In this document: positions 1-9,595 of the stretch, piece after piece
Layout: the number at the start of each line of letters is the position of its first letter
How positions within the stretch are numbered: the first letter of the stretch is position 1
DNA from: JBLIRR01 sp049472395
GTDB taxonomy: Bacteria; SZUA-182; DTGQ01; JBLIRR01
Reading direction: 5' to 3'
Assembly: GCA_049472395.1 (NCBI GenBank)
Contig: JBLIRR010000051.1
Coordinates: forward strand, 1-41,976
DNA: 41,976 bases
Program-made: the position numbers and the translations under genes
Notes under the pieces: generated by a model
Told to the model about the DNA's origin: nothing
Seen by the model: the letters and a program-made list of their open reading frames with translations, nothing else
The model's database searches: none

Positions 1-94
1 TGATAATAATCTTCTTTGTAAATATTATTAAATATAGTTTGCATAGCAATACCATTAAATCTAATTGCACAGGTCGATATTTTTTGAGAAGTTA

Positions 95-1105
95 CTAAAT
101 ACATGATAAAGAGGTTGAGAATGTTAACTTTTTCAGCATATCCCATCGCCCAGATTTAAAATATGAACGGATCATGAGCATTGCCTCAGCTGCGCCTTCT
201 AACCAATAAATTGAGGCTCCTTTTAGACGTAAATTTACTACTCGCCGTACCGTACTTTCCATTGCACCACTCCCAATAGGCAATCCGATTTTTGAAATCT
301 TGTCATATCGCATCCGTTTTTGGTTTCTTTCAAAATAGTTCTTTTCCCTTAATAGTTCTTTACTTCGCCTCCCCCGGCATATCTCCCGAATTGCTTTAAC
401 CACTTCTTCTATTTTCCCTCTTAAAAGTAATTTACAATACTTTTTCACCCAACGTTTCTTTTCTTTCCCTTTCCATCCCTTCCGTAACTCAGCCACCTTA
501 CTTAAATGCTCTACTGCATGATAAAAATCAACTAACTCATAAAATTGATGAGCTAACAGCCCTAACGACAGCATCAAAGTGGCTACACGATTCCATATCC
601 ATCGAGCTCCATCAGCAACAAACAATACCTTATCAGCTTTACAGATATTCAGCTTGCTCAAATAAAATTTTATCAATCCAAATATGATATCAGGACCTTT
701 CATTGTTCCATCAATAAAAGGACAGAAGGACCTATCCATTTCACCCTTATCATTCACGGTATATATGATTAATAATTTCGGCTCTCGCCAGTCAGTTGAA
801 TATCGTTTCCTCCCCTTTTTAGTTTTAGGCCCCCGTTTGTTTTTCCGAATACGAATGCGTCCACCATCGGTAGAAATTACCACCCGGCAACCTGCTATAT
901 TTTCCGTGAATTCAACTTTATGCTCACTTAAGGCCGCCTTAGCACGTTGCGCATAGCGATGGGTAATCATCCTGATTGTATTCTCGCCAATATCAAGACC
1001 TCTATCTTGTAAAATCTGCTTAGTCTCCTTAAATGATCCTAATACAGTGGCCATACAGCTTATTTCGGAAGATAAACAGGGAGTATAATGATCATGTATA
1101 CCCAA
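95..1105 (-). CDS. IS transposase, catalytic part (ORF B, -1 frame)
   Basis: This part carries the catalytic core of a DDE transposase similar to the ISKra4/ISLre2 group. Counting from the TTG at 1105, candidate acidic residues are D80 (STDGGRIR), D165 (FVADGARWIW) and E283 (PIGSGAMESTVRR), followed by the family-like ending with NLRLKG and GRWDML. The frame is open upstream of the TTG to about 1153 and the upstream codons read as protein (QSGLYPGLFLLGIHDHYTP), so 1105 is probably not a true start. Translation most likely enters from the 1144-1509 frame by a -1 shift on the A9 run at 1147-1155. No good ribosome binding site precedes 1105. Family-level assignment is confident; the exact IS family is less so. 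Confidence 0.75.
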   Translation of the reverse strand: MGIHDHYTPCLSSEISCMATVLGSFKETKQILQDRGLDIGENTIRMITHRYAQRAKAALSEHKVEFTENIAGCRVVISTDGGRIRIRKNKRGPKTKKGRKRYSTDWREPKLLIIYTVNDKGEMDRSFCPFIDGTMKGPDIIFGLIKFYLSKLNICKADKVLFVADGARWIWNRVATLMLSLGLLAHQFYELVDFYHAVEHLSKVAELRKGWKGKEKKRWVKKYCKLLLRGKIEEVVKAIREICRGRRSKELLREKNYFERNQKRMRYDKISKIGLPIGSGAMESTVRRVVNLRLKGASIYWLEGAAEAMLMIRSYFKSGRWDMLKKLTFSTSLSCI

Positions 1106-1143
1106 TAAAAATAAGCCTGGATATAAACCAGACTGCTTTTTCT

Positions 1144-1509
1144 TTATTTTTTTTTACCCCTTTTAGAATAATAACTGGTCTTCACTTTTACTGGGCCACC
1201 CCGTGATGGATATATCTTAACCTCCCGCTGACCTTGATTTTTTAACTTCTTCGGCATAGAGTCAACTAACTGCTTAGATTCTGTCTTCATTTCAGGGGAA
1301 TCTAAACTCTGCTGTATCTTTTGGGCTGTGATGAGCCCTGCTAATTTATCTGTAGCTTTGATTATCTCTTTCTCTATTGCCTCTAAATCCTCTGCATTTT
1401 TAATTAAGACTTTCTTCTTGGCTAACTCTTCAATATCTGTAAGCGCCTTGTGAATTTGTTCTTCAATAATGCGCAGTTGATCTCTATCTTTTGATTCATT
1501 ATCTTGCAT
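1144..1509 (-). CDS. IS transposase, N-terminal part (ORF A)
   Basis: This 121-residue frame starts at an ATG preceded by a strong AAGGGGGG Shine-Dalgarno sequence. It is charged and helical for its first 90 residues (many Glu, Lys, Ile, Leu) and ends in a basic segment, YYSKRGKKK, encoded by the A9 run just before its TAA. The next frame continues as a transposase without its own ribosome binding site, so I read this as the N-terminal, DNA-binding or multimerising part of the same protein. On its own it could also act as a short inhibitory product. It has no Cys zinc finger. Confidence 0.6.
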   Translation of the reverse strand: MQDNESKDRDQLRIIEEQIHKALTDIEELAKKKVLIKNAEDLEAIEKEIIKATDKLAGLITAQKIQQSLDSPEMKTESKQLVDSMPKKLKNQGQREVKIYPSRGGPVKVKTSYYSKRGKKK

Positions 1510-1639
1510 GATTATCCCCCCTTATTTTAATTCTTATAGTTAGGATAATCATCTTAATCGATTTAATAGATTTTTACCAGAGGTCAGTCAAATTTTATTT
1601 TAAAATCCTACTTTTTTAAATTGCTCCCTAGCTTTATTA

Positions 1640-2623
1640 TTATGCAAAGATGCTTCTATAAAATTTATTTATGACTACTATTTTCCCTCTGGCGATGTCT
1701 AATAGGTGACAAGTAATTATTAAGATTAAACTAACAAAAACCACAATTAGACAATTCAATTCTAGGCCGATAAAAGGAATGGAAATAAATCTCCTTAAGC
1801 CCTCGAGTATACAGAGGTGATAAATATACGCAAACAAGGAGTATCGTCCGATCAGGAGAATATATTTAGAGGGCGCTTCTTTTAAGCGAAGTTTTAAACC
1901 TATAAAATAAAATACATAAAGCGCTGCAATTATATAAAGGAGGTACAAGAGATTATCCCTGCCGGGATCTCTGAAAATACGATACCCCCCCATGCCCAGA
2001 AAATAAGAAAATACAAGTGCCTTTAAAATATTACTATTTAAATTAATTTCGTTTGCTAAAAGAGCATTAATTATACCAGAAATTCCGCAGAGCACATAGA
2101 TACTATTTGTATTAGTTTCTATAATTTCTATACTTACTAGAATGAATATGAAAATAATAAGGCAATTTAAAAAATATTTATTTTCTCTTTTTAGTAGAGG
2201 AAGAAATAAACAGGAAAAAAATAATAGATAACTAATTGGTAATAATATTTCAAAATATGAGTTTCCACTACCAATAATGTAATATCTAAAAATAATATGT
2301 CTTAAATATTTAATAAAAAAAAATTTATTAGAATAAAAAAAACCAATATTAGCAAAAAAGAAAATAAAAAATATTTTCAATCCTCGTATGAAAAGTCTCT
2401 TACGTATTCCGGGTAAGCCTTGTACATATCGATCTAAATAGTGATAACTTATCAAAAATCCTGAAATATAAACAAACCCACCCGATACAAATTTAGCGGG
2501 AGATGTTATCCATCCACTGTGAGAGAAGAACTTAACAAATGTATGGTATATTACCATTGTTAAGACCAATAGGCCTTTAACGAAATCCAGTTCGAGAACT
2601 CTTGTGTGTTCACTGAATTGCAT
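1640..2623 (-). CDS. Membrane acyltransferase, family 3-like
   Basis: This 327-residue integral membrane protein has about ten hydrophobic segments. Its N-terminus (RVLELDFVKGLLVLTMVIYH) matches the start of acyltransferase-3 / OpgC-like enzymes, where the Arg-x-x-x-x-Asp signature and a first-helix His bind acyl donor and acceptor. Such enzymes acetylate or succinylate glycans in the inner membrane. A further conserved-looking segment near the C-terminus is GRYSLFAYIYHLCI. It is the last gene of the polysaccharide locus, 30 bases after the Wzy-like gene, which fits a tailoring role. The donor acyl group and the target sugar cannot be read from sequence. A weak AGGGG precedes the ATG. Confidence 0.65.
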   Translation of the reverse strand: MQFSEHTRVLELDFVKGLLVLTMVIYHTFVKFFSHSGWITSPAKFVSGGFVYISGFLISYHYLDRYVQGLPGIRKRLFIRGLKIFFIFFFANIGFFYSNKFFFIKYLRHIIFRYYIIGSGNSYFEILLPISYLLFFSCLFLPLLKRENKYFLNCLIIFIFILVSIEIIETNTNSIYVLCGISGIINALLANEINLNSNILKALVFSYFLGMGGYRIFRDPGRDNLLYLLYIIAALYVFYFIGLKLRLKEAPSKYILLIGRYSLFAYIYHLCILEGLRRFISIPFIGLELNCLIVVFVSLILIITCHLLDIARGKIVVINKFYRSIFA

Positions 2624-2653
2624 AATTCTGTACTCTAATCCCCTGAAAGATTT

Positions 2654-3985
2654 TTATTTACAAAGGCTACCCGAAATTTGAAGTGGGTAATTCTTACTTT
2701 TGCTAATGTTATCAATAATTTCTTCTATTTCATGGCATAGTTTTTTTTCGATTTCTTCCTTTTCAGTAAGGGCAACAAAAGAAAAAAATATCATTTGAAG
2801 ATAATAATTAGTTAAAGGAGTAGAACCAATAAACATTACAAAAATAATTATATTTATCAGGAAACTATATATCGCCATAAGATTATTTTTATCCAATCTA
2901 ATTTTGTAAAAGGTATCAAGCAACAATTTTAAATAAAACAAAACTGTGATAATGAGTCCATAAATTCCAGTGGACATCAGTGAGGCAATTATTTGCCCAT
3001 GCGGACCGACATTTCTGCCAAGTCCAAATATTTTTTCAATAAAACTGGATCTTTCAAATTCTTTAATCGCCTTTTTCCATAACCATACTCTTCCCGCACC
3101 TAACGCATCAACATTAATATAATGCTTATTACTTTTAATGTGTTGAATATAGGCCATCTCTTTAGAAAATCTTTTGCGACAAATTGATTGGATTTTAGGC
3201 GAAAAAATAAATAATCCTAGAGCTATAGAAATAATAATCATTGTTATAAAATATTTACGCCATAAGAAAGCATAAACGATTAGAATGGCAATAATACTTA
3301 AAATTACGTTTCTCGACATCGCAACATATAAAGTGATAAGACATAGTGTTAATAGTATATATTTATAAATTAAATCAATTCTGTTCTTAATAATTTGAAG
3401 TGATGGCAAAATAATAAGAATTCCGAACAAAGCCATTCGTGAATATTTACCCACATCATGGTAAAATCCAATTATATAATAATCCGCTGAAATATTTGTA
3501 CCTTTTCCAGTTATTAATTGATACGATACCATAATCATTACAATAGATACCGCGCATAGGATAGCTTTAATAAACCTGTCCTCGTCATTACTATTAAAGA
3601 AATTAATAATTAAATTGTAACTAGCATATCCACATAATATTTTCAATAAGAATTCAAGTGAATTAGTCGATGGCTTCCTTTCAAGAATCAATCGTACTAA
3701 CGGAATTAGATACGCTAATAAAATAAGAATAAAAAATTTATTATATTTTCCCCATATCCATTCTCCATTTATGTTTTTTTTAATTAAGATAAATATGAAG
3801 AGTATTGGGAAAATACCTGTAAAAATATCAACAATGCTAAATCCAGAGATACGAAATGACCAGAAAATATTTATAATAGGTGATGATGCAATTAATAATA
3901 AAATAAAATTTTTTGGATTTGCAAGGAAGAATGTTAAAAAAACTAAAACTCCAAGAATTATATAACCAAGTATTAAATTATTCAT
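2654..3985 (-). CDS. O-antigen ligase / Wzy-like polymerase
   Basis: This 443-residue polytopic inner-membrane protein has ten to twelve hydrophobic helices. A serine-arginine-asparagine segment (AMSRNVILSI) precedes a large periplasmic loop containing GAGRVWLWKKAIKEF and, later, a PHGQIIASLMSTG motif. This layout and the PHG-type motif are typical of the Wzy_C / O-antigen ligase family, which joins undecaprenol-linked repeat units or transfers glycan to an acceptor. Together with Wzx, Wzz and Wza in the same locus, polymerase is the likelier role. WaaL-type ligation cannot be excluded by sequence. The start codon lacks a clear ribosome binding site and follows the upstream gene by 20 bases. 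Confidence 0.75.
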   Translation of the reverse strand: MNNLILGYIILGVLVFLTFFLANPKNFILLLIASSPIINIFWSFRISGFSIVDIFTGIFPILFIFILIKKNINGEWIWGKYNKFFILILLAYLIPLVRLILERKPSTNSLEFLLKILCGYASYNLIINFFNSNDEDRFIKAILCAVSIVMIMVSYQLITGKGTNISADYYIIGFYHDVGKYSRMALFGILIILPSLQIIKNRIDLIYKYILLTLCLITLYVAMSRNVILSIIAILIVYAFLWRKYFITMIIISIALGLFIFSPKIQSICRKRFSKEMAYIQHIKSNKHYINVDALGAGRVWLWKKAIKEFERSSFIEKIFGLGRNVGPHGQIIASLMSTGIYGLIITVLFYLKLLLDTFYKIRLDKNNLMAIYSFLINIIIFVMFIGSTPLTNYYLQMIFFSFVALTEKEEIEKKLCHEIEEIIDNISKSKNYPLQISGSLCK

Positions 3986-4005
3986 AATTAGTATAAATAG
4001 GTGAG

Positions 4006-5352
4006 TTAGCTGATGGAAATAATATTTAATTTCTTCATATAATAAAATATTGAATATGCAGCATATATAATAAGGAATTGATCAATTGGAACTCTTAGTC
4101 GCGTGAATCCATAAATTATCGTATGCATAACTGAATAACCGATAAAAATTAATAAAAAAATAGAATGGGTGCGCCAACAATATCTCGTAAGCCATATTCC
4201 AAGTATACCAAGAAGCAGAATTGGCAAATACGAAATCGTATAAACAATACGCCGTATCTTGAATAAAAAAGATTCAGTGCTGCGAGGAAATGGAATAGGA
4301 TTAAAATTCCACGACCAAAATTTCATAAATTTTATCGGCATCATTTTGAAACTTTGCCAGGGATTATTGATTATAAAGGCTATGGCTTCATTAATAAATA
4401 TTTTATATTCTTCTATTTCTTTAAAAATAGAAGAATGATAATTTCTTTGCCTTACTCCTTTGAGCGATGGTACCTTTTCGTCTAAATCCTTTCGCATTTT
4501 GTCAACACTTATATTGTTATTAATTATTTCAAAGCTATCATCATTGTAGCCAAACCATATCTCAATAGCGCCACGAGTAGTAACAAAAAATTTGCCCGTT
4601 AGAATATAATTTCTATAAAGCCAAGGAATTAGAATTAATAGACATCCAAATAGTATGATAATACTGCTTTTAATCGCCCGCGAATATGGTAAATTCATAA
4701 AGAAATATATTAAAGCAAAGCAAAATATTGAAATAGCAGAGAATCTCGTTAATAACGTTAATCCCCAGCAGCAACCACATGCCAAAATCGCCCAAAAGTT
4801 TTGATTCCTGCAACTTAAAATTATTAAATATATTGATAAGGCAAGAAAAAAACAGAATACTATTGTATCACAAACTGAATTACAAGAAACTATATAATAA
4901 GGATAGAATAAAACTAAAAACATAGAAATAAGAGAAATTATCTTATTATTTAATACTATTTTAGCTATATAGTATATAATAATTCCATTTATTATATTTA
5001 TAATTGATTGTAATAAAGCCACAGCGAACCATTTGTTATTCATCAGATAATAAGCAAATGCAACAAAAAGGGGATAGATCGGTTCATGGTTTGCAGTTGG
5101 ACTACTAGGAACCTCACTAAATTCATGTAACTTAATGATATTTTGGGCAATTGAATTTATAGTATGATATCTATTGCCCCGATTAAAGAAGGAGCTTTTC
5201 ATTGTATATGCAATTCCTATTCGTAGAAAAAAGGAAAAGAATAAAATCGCAACGATCAAATAAAATTTGCTCTGTTTATCAGATAGAATAAAGATTGCTT
5301 TACCAGACTTTTTTAAAATTTTTTTTCTAAAGTAGTTCACTAAACACAACAT
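4006..5352 (-). CDS. GT39-like membrane glycosyltransferase
   Basis: This 448-residue membrane protein has the shape of the PMT/ArnT (GT39, PF13231-like) superfamily: a first helix, then a loop with YHTINSIAQNIIKL and a HEPIYPLFVAFAYYLM segment, then a run of helices and a soluble C-terminal part. These enzymes use polyprenyl-phosphate sugars on the outer face of the inner membrane. The usual Asp-Glu after the first helix is not obvious here (the sequence there is NRGNRYH), so activity is uncertain. The gene overlaps the end of the upstream GT4 gene by 26 bases, which implies coupled translation. Confidence 0.65.
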   Translation of the reverse strand: MLCLVNYFRKKILKKSGKAIFILSDKQSKFYLIVAILFFSFFLRIGIAYTMKSSFFNRGNRYHTINSIAQNIIKLHEFSEVPSSPTANHEPIYPLFVAFAYYLMNNKWFAVALLQSIINIINGIIIYYIAKIVLNNKIISLISMFLVLFYPYYIVSCNSVCDTIVFCFFLALSIYLIILSCRNQNFWAILACGCCWGLTLLTRFSAISIFCFALIYFFMNLPYSRAIKSSIIILFGCLLILIPWLYRNYILTGKFFVTTRGAIEIWFGYNDDSFEIINNNISVDKMRKDLDEKVPSLKGVRQRNYHSSIFKEIEEYKIFINEAIAFIINNPWQSFKMMPIKFMKFWSWNFNPIPFPRSTESFLFKIRRIVYTISYLPILLLGILGIWLTRYCWRTHSIFLLIFIGYSVMHTIIYGFTRLRVPIDQFLIIYAAYSIFYYMKKLNIISIS

Positions 5353-6454
5353 TCAATCGATGAATAAACTTATCTTCTGTGAACATTGATGCTAGGCGCA
5401 AACGACCCTTTTTACCCATTTGAATCCTTAGATTATTCATAGTAATCAAGATTTCTATCTTCATTACAAGCGCGTAAATATCTCTCTTTGGTACTATAAA
5501 ACCTGTTTCACTATCACATACTGTTTCTGCGATGCAGCCATGATCAGTTGAGATGACGGGTAATCCGGTAGCCATTGCTTCCAGTATAGCCCACGGTTGC
5601 CCCTCATTTTTAAAATAGGTTGGCAATACAAAGATATCAGAATTAGCCAAAAGATCTATTTTGCCTTTACCCTTGACTGTTCCAACGAATTTAGCAATAT
5701 TTTTCAATGAATGCTTTTCAATATATTTTAAAGTCTCTATTTCATCTGTCTTATTAATCCATTTTCCTGCAAAGGTGCAATCTATCCGGTATTTTTCGGA
5801 CAAAATCCTTATTGCCTGCAAAACTTCACCAAAGCCTTTTGTTCTGTGAAGATTAGAAAGAAAACATATTCTCACCTTGCCATTCGTGCGTTTCTCTAAC
5901 GTGGCTACCTTAAATTTCAAAGGATCAATTCCATTTGGCACTACATAAATCTTTTCAGGAGGAATGAGACCGCTAAATATATACCTAAGGCTTTCTCCCA
6001 AAACGATCATCCTATCTGCGAATGATAGAGACTTCTTAATAAACCATCTCGCCGGCAGGCAGGAATTTTTATAAAACGTTCTAAAATATGCGCCCCTTAA
6101 ATGGAGCACAATCTTAACCTTACAAAGCGCGCAGATACATATAAAAATCCCATCCCGTAAATATCCTTTAATATTCTGTGATATAGGGATGTAGATTATA
6201 GCAGGGCGAAAAATGAAGATTAGCCATACTAGCTGACATATATGTTTTAAGGCCAGGTATACATTTATAATATCTAATTTTCCAAAATTAAGGTTTTCTC
6301 TTCTATCACTCGTATTTAAATATAAAAGATTAAACTCTTTCTGTAGTGCTGAATTCAATATTATATGTGTGGCATTTGCCACGCCGTAATAAGGAGGCGG
6401 TGTGGGTCCTATAATAAGGATTTTAGTCTTCTTGGTGGAATTAGAATGAGCCAC
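5327..6454 (-). CDS. Glycosyltransferase family 4
   Basis: This 375-residue GT-B fold glycosyltransferase has an N-terminal segment KILIIGPTPPPYYGVANATH, a linker with VPNGIDPLKF, and the C-terminal nucleotide-sugar site containing FVLPTYFKNEGQPWAILEAM and GLPVIST. The EGQPWAILEAM segment is the EX7E-type motif of GT4 retaining enzymes. It is cytoplasmic and probably adds one sugar of the repeat unit. The start is GTG at 6454 with no clear Shine-Dalgarno sequence; no better internal start precedes the conserved glycine-rich N-terminus. Donor and linkage are unknown. Confidence 0.85.
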   Translation of the reverse strand: MAHSNSTKKTKILIIGPTPPPYYGVANATHIILNSALQKEFNLLYLNTSDRRENLNFGKLDIINVYLALKHICQLVWLIFIFRPAIIYIPISQNIKGYLRDGIFICICALCKVKIVLHLRGAYFRTFYKNSCLPARWFIKKSLSFADRMIVLGESLRYIFSGLIPPEKIYVVPNGIDPLKFKVATLEKRTNGKVRICFLSNLHRTKGFGEVLQAIRILSEKYRIDCTFAGKWINKTDEIETLKYIEKHSLKNIAKFVGTVKGKGKIDLLANSDIFVLPTYFKNEGQPWAILEAMATGLPVISTDHGCIAETVCDSETGFIVPKRDIYALVMKIEILITMNNLRIQMGKKGRLRLASMFTEDKFIHRLNVVFSELL

Positions 6455-6527
6455 TATTAGTATGCTCTACCTTATGGATAATTATATAAAAAATTATAGT
6501 TCAAAATCTGTGAAAATCAGACACTGG

Positions 6528-7685
6528 CTATAGGCTAGGGATTAAGCTATTGGTCAAATTTAAACCACAGCTCATAACTGCGTTCATGAAACCTTCCGCG
6601 CTCTTATGAATATTTACTGAATTATTAATGATTTCCAATGAGTATTTGCTCATTTCCTCTCGTAATTTCCTGTCCAGGCAAAGCTTTTTTATCCGGTGTG
6701 CCAATCCCTCTATATCGTAAGGATTTACAATAAATCCATTTTTGCCATCCTTCACAACATCCATGGTGCCACCGGCAAATTTTGAGGCAATAATAGGCAA
6801 ACCGGCAGCAGCAGCTTCAACCAAAACCAGACCAAATAATTCTTTTATTGAGGGGAATATAAAAATATCAGCTTGAGCATAATAAGAGGGAAGTTCTTTT
6901 TTTTGTATAAATCCATAAAAGGTGACATTTGACAGATTCAGTGATCGTACTAATTTTGTATAATAACCACGGGCAGGTCCATCCCCAACTATATCTAGTT
7001 CTACCAAATCAGATTCAATATGATTCAGAGCCTTTATAACAAATTCAAGCCCTTTTCGATGCTGCAGATACCCCACGAACAATAATTTTATTTTGTTCTT
7101 TGGATTTAATTTTTTATTGTGCCTAAGAGTACGCACTCTATTTTTAAAGAATTTAGTATCCACACAGTTAATAGCGATGTTAATTTTATCTTTACTGGCA
7201 CCTATGGACTGCAAATAAGATTGTGCCGCCGTACCATATGCCACAAGGGCAGATGTGTGCTTTATTAATTTTTTCCTGATATATGTGCGTCCTAGCCTCC
7301 CAAACCTCTGAGCATATAGTGACTCGGTTTCACCAGACCATATAATAAATGGGATATTATGATGATATGCAAAAATAGCGCTTATCATGGCAGACATATT
7401 ATAGCCTACAATTACGAGGCATGTTGGATTTAACGCAGCTATTCTTTTCGTCAATCCCAAAGGCAGTGTCAATGCTTTCTCATATCCAACGTGAATCTTG
7501 GGCAAATTTAGAATTGTATAGGCAAATTTCGCCTCTTCAATGACATCTTTCCATTGTCGCCTTTTATAAGTAAGCATTTCAAACACAACATGAAATTGTT
7601 GGTTGAGCGATGTAAGTTTTTCTGAAATCAAATTGAACAATGGGACGCGGTAAGGTGTTGGAATATTTGTGATTAATACAACCAT
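6528..7685 (-). CDS. Glycosyltransferase family 4
   Basis: This 385-residue GT-B glycosyltransferase has an N-terminus VVLITNIPTPYRVPLFNLIS typical of GT4 enzymes of exopolysaccharide loci. The C-terminal domain shows KLLFVGYLQHRKGLEFVIKA, IVGDGP, and the EX7E-like FIFPSIKELFGLVLVEAAAA followed by GLPIIASKFAGGT. It should transfer a sugar from a nucleotide donor to the lipid-linked glycan in the cytoplasm. It lies 33 bases downstream of the asparagine-synthase-like gene in the same direction. Specificity cannot be inferred. Confidence 0.87.
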   Translation of the reverse strand: MVVLITNIPTPYRVPLFNLISEKLTSLNQQFHVVFEMLTYKRRQWKDVIEEAKFAYTILNLPKIHVGYEKALTLPLGLTKRIAALNPTCLVIVGYNMSAMISAIFAYHHNIPFIIWSGETESLYAQRFGRLGRTYIRKKLIKHTSALVAYGTAAQSYLQSIGASKDKINIAINCVDTKFFKNRVRTLRHNKKLNPKNKIKLLFVGYLQHRKGLEFVIKALNHIESDLVELDIVGDGPARGYYTKLVRSLNLSNVTFYGFIQKKELPSYYAQADIFIFPSIKELFGLVLVEAAAAGLPIIASKFAGGTMDVVKDGKNGFIVNPYDIEGLAHRIKKLCLDRKLREEMSKYSLEIINNSVNIHKSAEGFMNAVMSCGLNLTNSLIPSL

Positions 7686-7718
7686 GTGATCTTATAAAAA
7701 ATTCTATATAAATTAATG

Positions 7719-9593
7719 TTAAATATTAATTTCAGTGCATAAAATTTTTTTCTGTAAGCTTCCAAAAGACAACAGTCCCATTATTTCATAATGTAAATTA
7801 ATATTACCCGCGAGATATTCCTCCCAGGTCTTTTTGATTTGTTCTAAATTAAAAATTGAAGAAGGAAATATCGATTCATCCTTAATTAGTGTGTCCATGT
7901 AATCTTTATACTTTTGATCCTTACGATACATTTCACGCAAAATGAGCCAAGATCCTGACGTCTTTATTTTAGGCTTATTACCATTATTGCGAATAAATCC
8001 TCTACGCACTTTTCCAAGGAAAGGACGTGTTTTCTTTGTGAAATCCTTTAGTTTGTTAAAACACAGCGGTGGCAAGAATGTATTTGCATCAGGTATCAGA
8101 CTTAATTTTTTGTTTAAATGGTATAATATCCATGTATGTAGAACTCCCGCTCCTCTTATGCATGAAGGAATTTGTAATGATAAGTCATTGAGATCATTGT
8201 CAAAACAAATGTTTCTTTCCTTCGCTAATGGCCATATGCAGGTGAGCATATTATAGGTAGGTGTAATACTTACATCTGCCCAGCGCAGAAATGTGTCGAG
8301 ACAATCAGCATAATCTTCAGATACGCCCGCTATCATATCATAATAATTTTTCATAGCATATCTGTATTGTTCTCTAAAAGAGTCTAAAAATATTTTATTA
8401 AAATGTATTCCAATGCGACTTCTATCTTTAATCGTAAAAGGAACAGAAGAATACAAAAAATTTATTATATTGTCCGGACTAAAATTCGCCTTTATTCCTT
8501 TGGGTATACTGAAATAATGTTTATTAAAATTTTCCAGTAGATCACCCAATAGAAATTCCGCTTCAGGGTGAGCAGAACAGATAGTGTGCACCGGAACTAT
8601 AAAATGCGCATGGTAAGTAAAAAAATTGCCCGCGCTGATTAATGCGGCAGCATCAATTGTATCACTGTACCAATAGGGAGTACGAATTATTCTATGATTT
8701 TTAATACCGATTGTGTGTGCAACAAGAGACGCTAATCGTGATTCTGCATTAGGCACTGTGCATAATGTCACACTGCGCAGAGGGTGCCCTATTGCTGCTG
8801 CAGCAATTCTGGAATCTAATCCGCCACTGAGAAAAAGATATGGTCTCTTACACACATTCATATAACGCCTCGCCGAATTCACTAACGCATTTGCAATATG
8901 GCGTCCCCATACTGATTTGGATAATCCGTTCACCGTCTGATACTTTCTCCTCCACCAATATGTGATGACTGCTTTATTATGAGGTGATAAAATTGCTTTT
9001 TGACCGGCTAACAGTGCATTAATACTATGAAATAATCCATTACTTCCTAAATGCCTGGCAGAATATAAAAGTGACCAAAGTCCTACCGGATTAATTTTTG
9101 GCGTATTTTTAAGCATGACTGCAACAGCGGAAGGGAAATTTCCTATAATCCATGATCCGTTCTCTTCTGCACACCACACAGACCGGGATGCAAAACGATC
9201 TGTAAATATAGTTGCCTGATTATACTTTGTGCTATAGAACAAAATGCTGAAAGAACCATTTAATTGTTGAACTATCTTATCACCATGTTTATCCCATAGG
9301 TATAATAATCTCTCTGCAACTTTATCCTGTGTGTTTGGTGTTTTGCCAAAATAGCCTAAATCAGTTATGACTCCTGATAAAACAAGTAGGGAATCATCAT
9401 CTGCACATTTTATATATATATCAGGGGATTTTTCTCCGGTCCATCCCCAACGAATGATTTTTATGTGAGACTGATATTCAGATACATTTACCCGCAGCGC
9501 GGGCACACCACTTACAGCAAACTTCTTTTTTAACCTTTGCAGTCGATTTTCAAAAAGTGAAAAATCGCCAATTTCTGCGAGCCATCCGCTCAT
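7719..9593 (-). CDS. Asparagine synthase-like protein, Cys-to-Ser
   Basis: This protein has a class II glutamine amidotransferase-like domain (about residues 1-200) followed by an asparagine-synthase ATP-pyrophosphatase domain with the PP-loop SGGLDSR. A GTG at 9605 would add four residues, but the ATG at 9593 gives MSGWLAEIGDF, aligning with the MCG start of the family. I prefer that start; it avoids overlap with the preceding gene and has AAAGGG 11 bases upstream. The nucleophilic Cys of the glutaminase site is Ser here, so glutamine hydrolysis is probably lost. The enzyme may use free ammonia or another amine, or form a non-asparagine amide, as relatives such as beta-lactam synthetase do. 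In a glycan locus it may amidate a uronic acid (inference). Confidence 0.8.
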   Translation of the reverse strand: MSGWLAEIGDFSLFENRLQRLKKKFAVSGVPALRVNVSEYQSHIKIIRWGWTGEKSPDIYIKCADDDSLLVLSGVITDLGYFGKTPNTQDKVAERLLYLWDKHGDKIVQQLNGSFSILFYSTKYNQATIFTDRFASRSVWCAEENGSWIIGNFPSAVAVMLKNTPKINPVGLWSLLYSARHLGSNGLFHSINALLAGQKAILSPHNKAVITYWWRRKYQTVNGLSKSVWGRHIANALVNSARRYMNVCKRPYLFLSGGLDSRIAAAAIGHPLRSVTLCTVPNAESRLASLVAHTIGIKNHRIIRTPYWYSDTIDAAALISAGNFFTYHAHFIVPVHTICSAHPEAEFLLGDLLENFNKHYFSIPKGIKANFSPDNIINFLYSSVPFTIKDRSRIGIHFNKIFLDSFREQYRYAMKNYYDMIAGVSEDYADCLDTFLRWADVSITPTYNMLTCIWPLAKERNICFDNDLNDLSLQIPSCIRGAGVLHTWILYHLNKKLSLIPDANTFLPPLCFNKLKDFTKKTRPFLGKVRRGFIRNNGNKPKIKTSGSWLILREMYRKDQKYKDYMDTLIKDESIFPSSIFNLEQIKKTWEEYLAGNINLHYEIMGLLSFGSLQKKILCTEINI

Positions 9594-9595
9594 CT

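Larger units (their letters stand above)
95..1509 (-). mobile_element. Insertion sequence with a two-frame DDE transposase
   Basis: Two overlapping minus-strand frames (1144-1509, then a frame open from about 1153 down to 95) together encode one transposase of roughly 470 residues, resembling the ISKra4/ISLre2 (UPF0236-like) group. I could not find convincing terminal inverted repeats or a target duplication. The pentamer AGGTC occurs at 73-77 and near 1581, but that is too short to define ends. The element lies directly downstream of the last polysaccharide gene, a common place for insertions at the edge of variable glycan loci. The element boundaries are therefore the coding limits only. 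Confidence 0.7.

Noticed and set aside
684..956. Plus-strand 90-residue frame inside the transposase gene
   Set aside because: It is antisense to the catalytic part of the transposase and lacks coding signals.
70..1590. AGGTC at both sides of the insertion sequence as target duplication or terminal repeats
   Set aside because: Five bases with dissimilar flanks are not enough to call IS ends.
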